64,000 bases of DNA from Alteriqipengyuania bathyomarina_B (GTDB lineage Bacteria > Pseudomonadota > Alphaproteobacteria > Sphingomonadales > Sphingomonadaceae): the NCBI RefSeq assembly GCF_038594605.1, contig NZ_JBCFZM010000002.1:310001-374000 (forward strand). The letters run 5' to 3'. Positions 25,340 to 32,454 of this stretch are shown piece after piece. Each line of letters begins with the position of its first letter. The first letter of the stretch is position 1. The notes below the pieces were generated by a model. It ran no database searches. It was not told the DNA's origin and saw only the letters and a program-made list of their open reading frames with translations. A program made the position numbers and the translations under genes.

Positions 25340-25875
25340 CGTTCCGCCTCTTCCTCGCTCGCGGCGTCGACCATCGCCCGCGCAGCGTCGAAATCATGGC
25401 CCGCGCGCACCAGCGCGGCAAGTTGCTTTTCACGCAACTTGCCATCGGGAAGCTGCGCTCCGAACGGGCCCAGCCGACGCCTCCGGGCAAAGGCCAGCGC
25501 GGCGGCGCGCGTCTCCGCCTCGGCAGGGGGAGAAAGGTCGACCGCCTCGCTGTCCACCCCTGCATGATGCAGCGCCTGCGCCACGCGGCGCGCACCGTAG
25601 CCGCGCCTCAGCAGGTCCTGCGTGCGCGCCTGCGCGAAAGCCTCGTCGTCGATATAGCCCAGCTCGACGAAGCGCGCGACGAGGGTATCCACCTGCGGTT
25701 CATGCTCTTCGGCCCATCCCCGCTCGCGAATCTTGCGTTGCAGATAATGCTTGAGCTTCGCCGCGGTGGTGGCGTAGCGGCCCACATAACCCAGCGCGAG
25801 ATCGCGCAAAACGGTGTCGTCGAGCGGTTTGAGGGGCCTGCGTCGGCGGCCGGAGGTTTCTTGGGGTTCTCCCAT
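25315..25875 (-). CDS. recX: RecX-family regulatory protein
   Basis: The 186-residue protein is built from tandem three-helix repeats, as in RecX, which caps RecA filaments. LKHYLQRKIRERGW, FVELGYIDDEAFAQARTQDLLRRGYGARRVAQAL and the ATR-rich C-terminal repeat are typical. An alternative GTG start at 25893 sits only one base after AAGGAG, too close, so the ATG at 25875 is preferred although the spacing is long. recA is not in the window. It overlaps the DUF192 gene and is divergent from the fatty acyl-AMP ligase gene (153-bp gap). Confidence 0.85.
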   Translation of the reverse strand: MGEPQETSGRRRRPLKPLDDTVLRDLALGYVGRYATTAAKLKHYLQRKIRERGWAEEHEPQVDTLVARFVELGYIDDEAFAQARTQDLLRRGYGARRVAQALHHAGVDSEAVDLSPPAEAETRAAALAFARRRRLGPFGAQLPDGKLREKQLAALVRAGHDFDAARAMVDAASEEEAERWAYSAED

Positions 25876-26028
25876 GGGACATAATGATGCCACACTCCTT
25901 GGGGATTGGAACCGCCCTCATGACGGGATTCAGGATTGTGATCGATAAGTCGCCTGGACAGGCCGCACCTTTGTCGGTGCCCGCCCGTGCCACGGCCCAA
26001 TAACGATAGCAGGACTACGCTCTCTCCT

Positions 26029-27780
26029 ATGCAAGACAGCCAGATTATTCAGACGCCCAACGATTGCGCGCTCCCGCGCCGTCGGGCGGACTTCGCGACC
26101 TTCAACGAAGCGATCGACTATGCCGCGCTTTCGGAAAAGGGCCTCAACTTCCACGATATGCGCGGCACGCTGGAGCGGGCCTATTCCTATCGCGAAATGC
26201 GCGAAGACGCGCTGGCGATGGCCCGCAGGCTGGTCGCGGCAGACATCGCACCGGGCGATCGCGTCGCGCTGATCGCGGAGACGAGCCCGGAATTCGCGGC
26301 GCTGTTCTGCGCGTGCATCTATGCCGGGGCGTGGCCCGTGCCGCTGCCGTTGCCGACCACCTTCGGCGGGCGCGACAGCTATATCGACCAGTTGATCGTC
26401 CAGCTCGAAAGCGCGGACCCTGCGCTGCTGATCTTCCCGCCCGAAATCGCCGAGATGACTCAGGAAGCCGCCAAGCGCGTCGGCTGCACCGCGATCGACT
26501 GGGACGAGTTCGGCGCTCGCGAAGCTCCGGAAACGGAGCTGCCGACCGCACAGCCGGAAGACATCAGCTACCTGCAATATTCCAGCGGATCGACCCGCTT
26601 CCCCACCGGCGTCGCGGTGACTCATGCGGCGCTGCTGCACAATCTCTACGGCCATGCACAGGCGATGGATCTGGGCACCGACGACCGGGTGGTCAGCTGG
26701 CTGCCGTGGTATCACGACATGGGCCTGGTCGGTTGTTTCCTCAGCCCGATCGCCAACCAGGCTTCGGTCGACTACCTCAAGACCGAACATTTTGCGCGTC
26801 GTCCGCTCGCCTGGCTCGATCTCATCAGCCGCAACAAGGGGCAGACGCTCTCCTATTCGCCAACCTTCGGGTACGATATCTGCGCAAGGCGCATCTCCAG
26901 CCAGTCGAGCGTGGCGGAGCGTTTCGATCTCTCGCGCTGGCGCACTGCGGGCAACGGAGCCGACATGATCCGGCCCGACGTGATGCAGAACTTCGTAAAT
27001 GCTTTTGCCGAAGCGGGCTTTAAGGCTTCTGCCTTCACTCCCAGCTACGGTCTTGCAGAGGCGACGCTTGCGGTTACCGTGATGCCGCCTGGCGAAGGCA
27101 TCCGCGTGGAGCTGGTCGAGGAAGAGCGTCTGTCGGGCGCGCGCCCCAATCTCGAGCGCCCGGCGCGCTATCGCGCGATCGTCAATTGCGGCAAGCCGCT
27201 GCCCCAGATGGAAGTCGAAATCCGGGGCGAGAACGACGACATCAAGGGCGATCACCAGATCGGCAAGGTCTGGTGCCGCGGCCCCAGCATCATGCATTCC
27301 TACTTCCGCAACGAGGAAGCGACGCGCGATTGCCTGATCCCGAGCAAGGATGGCGGGAGCGCGTGGCTCGACACGGGCGACATGGGCTACATGGCCAATG
27401 GCTACCTGTTCATCGTCGGCCGCGCGAAGGACATGATCATCATCAACGGCAAGAACCACTGGCCGCAGGATATCGAGTGGGCGGTGGAGCAGTTGCCGGG
27501 CTTCAACCACGGCGACATTGCGGCCTTCGCGGTGGAACGCGACGATGGCGAGGAAGAACCGGCGGTGCTGGTTCATTGCCGCGTGTCCGATCCGGAGGAA
27601 CGCCGCGAGCTGCGCGAGCGGATCCGCGAGAAGGTGCAATCGGTCACCGGGATGGCCTGTCTGGTCGAACTGGTCCCGCCGCGCAGCCTCCCGCGTACCT
27701 CGTCGGGCAAGCTCAGCCGCGCCAAGGCGAAGCGCCTGTATCTCTCCGGCGAGATCCAGCCTTACAACATGGCGGCTTAG
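26029..27780 (+). CDS. Fatty acyl-AMP ligase (FAAL)
   Basis: The 583-residue ANL-superfamily enzyme activates a fatty acid as acyl-adenylate. It has the nucleotide loop QYSSGSTRFPTGV (about residue 184), the PSYGLAEATL motif, WLDTGDMGYM and the hinge GRAKDMIIINGKNHWPQDIE, ending PRTSSGKLSRAKAK with the catalytic Lys. The SSGSTRFPTG version is typical of FAALs, which pass the acyl group to an acyl carrier protein of a polyketide or lipid pathway rather than to CoA. No carrier protein or PKS is adjacent, so the acceptor is unknown. The start at 26029 is preferred over a GTG at 25987; the ribosome site is weak. Confidence 0.85.
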   Translation: MQDSQIIQTPNDCALPRRRADFATFNEAIDYAALSEKGLNFHDMRGTLERAYSYREMREDALAMARRLVAADIAPGDRVALIAETSPEFAALFCACIYAGAWPVPLPLPTTFGGRDSYIDQLIVQLESADPALLIFPPEIAEMTQEAAKRVGCTAIDWDEFGAREAPETELPTAQPEDISYLQYSSGSTRFPTGVAVTHAALLHNLYGHAQAMDLGTDDRVVSWLPWYHDMGLVGCFLSPIANQASVDYLKTEHFARRPLAWLDLISRNKGQTLSYSPTFGYDICARRISSQSSVAERFDLSRWRTAGNGADMIRPDVMQNFVNAFAEAGFKASAFTPSYGLAEATLAVTVMPPGEGIRVELVEEERLSGARPNLERPARYRAIVNCGKPLPQMEVEIRGENDDIKGDHQIGKVWCRGPSIMHSYFRNEEATRDCLIPSKDGGSAWLDTGDMGYMANGYLFIVGRAKDMIIINGKNHWPQDIEWAVEQLPGFNHGDIAAFAVERDDGEEEPAVLVHCRVSDPEERRELRERIREKVQSVTGMACLVELVPPRSLPRTSSGKLSRAKAKRLYLSGEIQPYNMAA

Positions 27781-27787
27781 CGCGCGT

Positions 27788-29386
27788 TCACCCCTCGGGG
27801 ATCGCCCAGCCTACCTCGATAGCGCGCGGCTCGTCCCCGGTCTCGGGCTCGGTCACCTCTTCGACCACATCCACCTGCGCTTCGCCAAGGATGCCGCGCA
27901 CCGCCGCCAGCTGGCGTTCGGTTCCGCTGATGCGCAGCGGAATGCCGACCCGGCGCTGCGCCCAGACCGCGAGGTTCAGCGCGCGCCGTCCCTCGGCCGT
28001 CGGGGCCAGCGCATCGTCCTCGCCCTCCTCGCTCAAGCGCACTTGCGGTAGCGCACGCAGCGGGGGCTCGATCCGGATGTCCCACTCGGGCTCGGTCGCA
28101 TCGACGCGCCGTTCCAGCTCCCGATAGGCCGCCAGCGTCGCCCCATCGAGCGGGCGCGCGGTCACCAGTGCGCGCCGCTGCTCACGATCTATCGTGACGT
28201 CTTCGATCGGCACCCCGGCGAGTATCGCCAGCCGCTCCGCGATTGATCGGGCCTGTCGCGCGGCCTCGACCTCCTGTGCACGGGCTCGGCCAAGCTCGGC
28301 TTCCTCGCGGGCCTGCGCGCTGGTGCCGTAACGTATCTGGGTCAGTCTGATTTCGACCGGTCGCCCCAGCTGCTCTTCGAGCAACCGCGACGCGCGTTGC
28401 TCTGCATCGCCGATGATCTGCGGGGTATAGACCGTGGCGGTCACCGATAGCGGATCGGCATCGAAGCTGGGCTGCATCTCGCGCACCGTCGCCCGGCCGT
28501 CGAACACCTCGGCGACGACCGAATTGATCTGGCGGGTCGTGTTCGCTTCCCAGCCGATCCGGTAGAGCGAGAGGCCCAGCGGCACCGCCAGCGCCACAAA
28601 CGCGCCGAAAATGAAGAGGGCCTGCCAGCGCGACTGCTTGGGCGTCAGGCTGGTGCTGAAGCCATAGCCGCGCGCCATCGCGGTCGCGGTGAGCGCGATG
28701 GCGGTGAGGTTGGTGACGAACAGCAGCAACGCGCCCGAAAACACGGTCGAATTGAGCGTCGCGAGGCCATAGCCCACCGCCGCCAGCGGCGGCATCAAGG
28801 CAGTCGCGATGGCGACGCCGACGATGGTCCCCTCGCGCCCCCGGATCACCGCATAGGCACCGGCGATGGCGGAGAAAATCGCGACCATCAGGTCGAACAG
28901 ATTGGGCTGGGTGCGCGCGGCAATTTCGGGCGTGACATTCTTGATCGGCGAAAACACCACGATCAGGGCGCAGAACAGGATCGCCAGCCCGACCCCTATG
29001 AAGAGCGAGCGCAGCGATTTTCGAAGCCACGAGAAATCGCCTACCGCCAGCGCGAAGCCGACGCCCATGATGGGGTCCATCAGCGGCGCGATGAGCATGG
29101 CGCCGATCACGACCGCAGGCGAGGAGAGCAGCATCCCCAGGATCGCAATACCCGCCGACATGCAGACCATCAGCAGATAACGTGCGGTCAGCTCGCATTC
29201 CGCGCGGCGCTTCTCGATCACCGCCGCCTGATCGACCGTTCCCGCGACCTCGATCGTCCACCAGCGGGTGAGGGCCGTCAGGACGTAATCGATCCCGACC
29301 CTCCGCCGTTGAGGCGCGGGGCGATCGGGCGATCCGGCAGAAGTATCGGCACCGCTCGTCCCCGGTACCTCCGATGAAGTTTGCAT
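27788..29386 (-). CDS. DUF389 membrane protein
   Basis: The 532-residue protein has a short N-terminal soluble part, a central DUF389 membrane domain of about six helices (about 65-265, with SSPAVVIGAMLIAPLMDPIMG and IATALMPPLAAVGYG), and a long soluble C-terminal domain with repeated charged helices. The family is TIGR00341-like, of unknown function; light, stress or transport links have been suggested for related proteins. It is convergent with the acyl-AMP ligase (7-bp gap) and divergent from telA. Confidence 0.85.
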   Translation of the reverse strand: MQTSSEVPGTSGADTSAGSPDRPAPQRRRVGIDYVLTALTRWWTIEVAGTVDQAAVIEKRRAECELTARYLLMVCMSAGIAILGMLLSSPAVVIGAMLIAPLMDPIMGVGFALAVGDFSWLRKSLRSLFIGVGLAILFCALIVVFSPIKNVTPEIAARTQPNLFDLMVAIFSAIAGAYAVIRGREGTIVGVAIATALMPPLAAVGYGLATLNSTVFSGALLLFVTNLTAIALTATAMARGYGFSTSLTPKQSRWQALFIFGAFVALAVPLGLSLYRIGWEANTTRQINSVVAEVFDGRATVREMQPSFDADPLSVTATVYTPQIIGDAEQRASRLLEEQLGRPVEIRLTQIRYGTSAQAREEAELGRARAQEVEAARQARSIAERLAILAGVPIEDVTIDREQRRALVTARPLDGATLAAYRELERRVDATEPEWDIRIEPPLRALPQVRLSEEGEDDALAPTAEGRRALNLAVWAQRRVGIPLRISGTERQLAAVRGILGEAQVDVVEEVTEPETGDEPRAIEVGWAIPEG

Positions 29387-29487
29387 GTCCGCCTGTTATC
29401 GCGGAAAGTGCGGACTGCCAAAGCTTGAAACACGTGTCTTGCGCGACTAATACAGTAGTTGCGCAGAAATGAGGATATCCCGCCCCA

Positions 29488-30687
29488 ATGGCCACGCAGA
29501 CTGAAACCGCCACCGCTACCGCGCTGAATCTCACGCCGCCCGAGCCGATCCCCACCGTGGATGTCGAAAAGGCGGTCGGGCTGGTGCCGGTCGACGATAA
29601 GAAGAAGAGCGAGCTGGACCAGAAGGTCGACAGCTTCGTGGCGGATCTGCTGTCGCAGGACACGCAGTCACCCGCTTTCAGCAAGCGCGTGGACGAGATC
29701 GCGAACATGGGCCGCAAGGAAATCATGGCGGCCTCCAGCATGTCGAACCGCTTCCTCGACCGGCCCGTCCGCGCGATGGACCGCGACCAGGGCGTCGGCG
29801 CCAATCTCGCCGAACTGCGCACCACCGTGGAAGAGCTCGATCCCGCGCGGCGGGGCAAGAGCGGCATTTTGTCGAAGCTGCCGTGGGGCAACAGCCTGAA
29901 GAGCTATTTCCGCAGCTACCAGAGCGCGCAGAGCCACATTCAGGCGATCCTCGACAAGCTCCATTCCGGCCGCAACGAATTGCAGAAGGATAATGCCGCG
30001 ATCGATGTCGAGCGGCAAAAGCTATGGGAGGCGATGGGCAAGCTGGAACAGATGATCCACATCTCCAAGGCGCTCGACGCCAAGCTGGAAGAGAAGGCCA
30101 CCGAACTCGAAGCGACCGATCCCGAAAAGGCCAAGACGATCCGCGAAACCGCGCTGTTCTACGTCCGCCAGCGCACGCAGGATCTGCTGACGCAGATGGC
30201 GGTGAGCGTGCAAGGCTACCTCGCGCTCGATCTGGTCAAGAAGAACAACGTCGAACTGGTGAAGGGAGTTGATCGCGCCAGCACCACCACCGTTTCCGCG
30301 CTGCGCACCGCGGTGACCGTGGCCGAGGCGATGACCAACCAGCGGCTCGTCCTCAAGCAGATCACCGCGCTCAACGAAACGACGGCGGGAATCATCGATT
30401 CGACCGGCAAGCTGCTGCGCGAACAGACCGGCAAGATTCACGAGCAGGCGGCTTCGGCCACGATCCCGATGGAGACGCTGCAGCGGGCATTCCAGAACAT
30501 CTACGCCACGATGGACGAAGTCGACACGTTCAAGCTCAAGGCGCTCGATTCGATGAAGCAGACGGTTGATACGCTGTCGGGCGAGGTCGAGAAGTCGAAG
30601 GAATATATCGCCCGCGCCGAGAGTCAGGCGCAGGCCCAGGCGCAACTGGATTCTTCCGAAGACGCGCTGCTGAAGCTGGAGGGCTAG
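29488..30687 (+). CDS. telA: TelA-family toxic anion resistance protein
   Basis: The 399-residue soluble protein is mainly helical, with coiled-coil propensity throughout. The TelA/KlaA family pattern is clear: FLDRPVRAMDRDQGVGANLAELRTTVEELDP, GNSLKSYFRSYQSAQSHIQAIL, LVLKQITALNETTAGIIDSTG. TelA proteins are linked to tellurite and envelope-stress resistance, but their mechanism is unknown. GAGGAT precedes the ATG. The next gene starts immediately after the stop and looks like XpaC, the usual partner of TelA in Bacillus. Confidence 0.85.
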   Translation: MATQTETATATALNLTPPEPIPTVDVEKAVGLVPVDDKKKSELDQKVDSFVADLLSQDTQSPAFSKRVDEIANMGRKEIMAASSMSNRFLDRPVRAMDRDQGVGANLAELRTTVEELDPARRGKSGILSKLPWGNSLKSYFRSYQSAQSHIQAILDKLHSGRNELQKDNAAIDVERQKLWEAMGKLEQMIHISKALDAKLEEKATELEATDPEKAKTIRETALFYVRQRTQDLLTQMAVSVQGYLALDLVKKNNVELVKGVDRASTTTVSALRTAVTVAEAMTNQRLVLKQITALNETTAGIIDSTGKLLREQTGKIHEQAASATIPMETLQRAFQNIYATMDEVDTFKLKALDSMKQTVDTLSGEVEKSKEYIARAESQAQAQAQLDSSEDALLKLEG

Positions 30688-31464
30688 GTGAACGACCTGA
30701 GCCGCGACAGTGACCGCCTGCTGAGCGAGAGCCGCCAGCTGCTGATCGACAACCGGGTTGGCGGACGCCACCGCCGGGTGACCGCGATCGGGCGCGAATC
30801 GGCGCAGGTGCGCAATCGGCACCGGCTCAAGAAGCTGCGCAATATCGCGATTGCCGCGCTGGCGATCCTCGCTTTCGCAACCATTGCCGGGATCGTGATC
30901 GACGGGATCGGCTTCGTCGGCATCGTCCTCACCTTCTTCGCGCTGATTGCGGCAGCGGGCATTTTCTCGGTCTTTCCGCGCATCTCGATTCCACAGGCGG
31001 GCGACCTCAACAAGGGTACTCCGCGCCAGATGGTTGCGCGCACCGAGCTGTGGCTCGAATCGCAACGGCCCGCGCTACCCGCGCCGGCCGTGGCGCTGGT
31101 CGACGATCTGGGCATGAAGCTCGACCTGCTCGGCCAGCAGCTTGAAACCGCGCCCGCCAGCCATGATGCGATCCGCGACATCCGCGAACTGGTGGGCGAG
31201 ACGCTGCCCGAGATGGTCCAGAGCTACACCCGCGTGCCCGCGGCCATGCGCGACGAGGACCATGCAGGGGCAACGGCGGACCAGCGGCTGATCGATGGCC
31301 TTGGCAGGATCAGCGGTGAGATCGACACGATCAACCGCACCATTGCCGATGGCGCACTCGACGATCTGGCGGTGCAGCACCGCTATCTCGGGTATCGTTA
31401 CGGTGACGGGCCCGCGGGAGACGGGACCGCTATCGCCCCTCCGCAGGAAGGCACGCCCAACTGA
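30688..31464 (+). CDS. XpaC-like membrane protein paired with TelA
   Basis: The 258-residue product begins with a GTG directly after the telA stop, with GGAGGG inside telA as its ribosome site. It has two hydrophobic helices (about 52-70 and 74-94) and a helical soluble C-terminal part (about 110-240) with a VGETLPEMVQSYTRVPA segment resembling the LPTTL-like core of XpaC. Assignment rests on layout and the pairing with telA, so it is moderate. It overlaps the next gene by one base (TGATG). Confidence 0.6.
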   Translation: MNDLSRDSDRLLSESRQLLIDNRVGGRHRRVTAIGRESAQVRNRHRLKKLRNIAIAALAILAFATIAGIVIDGIGFVGIVLTFFALIAAAGIFSVFPRISIPQAGDLNKGTPRQMVARTELWLESQRPALPAPAVALVDDLGMKLDLLGQQLETAPASHDAIRDIRELVGETLPEMVQSYTRVPAAMRDEDHAGATADQRLIDGLGRISGEIDTINRTIADGALDDLAVQHRYLGYRYGDGPAGDGTAIAPPQEGTPN

Positions 31465-31778
31465 TGCGCGTTCCGATCCAGCATGACCTGCCGAAGGAAG
31501 AGGTGCGCCGCCGCCTGCGCGAACGCATGCCCGAACTGCCCGCCCATATGCCCGGCGGCGTAGCGGATGTGACCACCGAATGGCCCAATCAAGACTGCAT
31601 GAAGATGTCTGTCGTCGCGATGGGCCAGACCGTGCGGGTCGCGATCACGATCGAGGAACGTCAGGTGATCGTGGAACTGGACCTTCCGGCGATGCTTTCC
31701 TTCTTCAAGCCACTCATCGCCAGCGCTGTCGAAGACAAGGGCACCAAGCTCCTATCGGGTCCTTCGGCAAAGAGCTGA
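31464..31778 (+). CDS. Polyhydroxyalkanoic acid system (PHA_gran_rgn) protein
   Basis: The 104-residue protein matches the small PHA-granule-region family (PF09650): it begins with the HDLPKEEVRRRLRERM motif and ends with LPAMLSFFKPLIASAVEDKGTKLL. The family is widespread in alphaproteobacteria, and most members are not near PHA genes; role unknown. Translation is coupled to the upstream gene by the TGATG overlap. The 112 bp downstream hold a degenerate stress-promoter-like sequence (GGAAC-N16-GATT, 31798-31822). Confidence 0.75.
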   Translation: MRVPIQHDLPKEEVRRRLRERMPELPAHMPGGVADVTTEWPNQDCMKMSVVAMGQTVRVAITIEERQVIVELDLPAMLSFFKPLIASAVEDKGTKLLSGPSAKS

Positions 31779-31890
31779 CTTGATGGAAGTTAGCTCAGGA
31801 ACCTAACCAAACCTGATCGATTTTGTGTCCTTACGCATCCTGCGATAATGCCGTGGGGTCATGGGTTCAGATTTGAAAGGGAACGCGCGA

Positions 31891-32454
31891 ATGTTGGGCA
31901 GGTGCAATGATGCACCCGCGCTGCGCTCAAGATTGCGCGCGGCCACACAAGACAATCACCAATCGCTCGACGACGCACTCGGACGGCTCGACCTGGCTGT
32001 TCGGAGCGAATACGCGTGCTTCCTGCGCGTGCAAGTTCAGGCACGGCGCGGTGTCGAGCGGTGGCTGGCTTCGGTCTGCCCTCCCGAATGGTTACCGCCT
32101 TCTCAAGTCGCGCTGCTCGAAAGTGACCTCTCAGAGCTCGGGTGTGCGAGCGACAATTCGCACACTGCGTTCGCCCTTGGCGACGAGGGACCGGTTGCGT
32201 GGCTTGGGACGGCATGGGTGCTGGCTGGCTCTTCGCTGGGGAACAAAATGATGGAGCGCGATCTTTCGGCCCGGGCACCGGTTGACTGGCCGATGGCGTT
32301 CCTCCGCGACCCAGCCATGCCCGCTTTTTTCAAGGCATTGCGGCCGCTTCTGGCGAGCACCGAAATCAATCTGGGCGCAGAACGCGCGGCCTTCGCCACC
32401 TTCGCGCATTTCCAGGCGGTGGCCGAACGGCAACTGACGGGGGTGGATGCATGA
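31891..32454 (+). CDS. bphO: Biliverdin-producing heme oxygenase
   Basis: The 187-residue protein is a bacterial heme oxygenase that opens heme to biliverdin IX-alpha, CO and iron. The proximal heme ligand is His23 in QDNHQSLDD, followed by the typical helical arrangement. The ATG at 31891 follows GAAAGGGAA at good spacing; an in-frame ATG at 31861 is a less likely start. Its stop overlaps the bacteriophytochrome start by four bases (ATGA), which links the two functionally, since phytochrome needs biliverdin. Confidence 0.9.
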   Translation: MLGRCNDAPALRSRLRAATQDNHQSLDDALGRLDLAVRSEYACFLRVQVQARRGVERWLASVCPPEWLPPSQVALLESDLSELGCASDNSHTAFALGDEGPVAWLGTAWVLAGSSLGNKMMERDLSARAPVDWPMAFLRDPAMPAFFKALRPLLASTEINLGAERAAFATFAHFQAVAERQLTGVDA

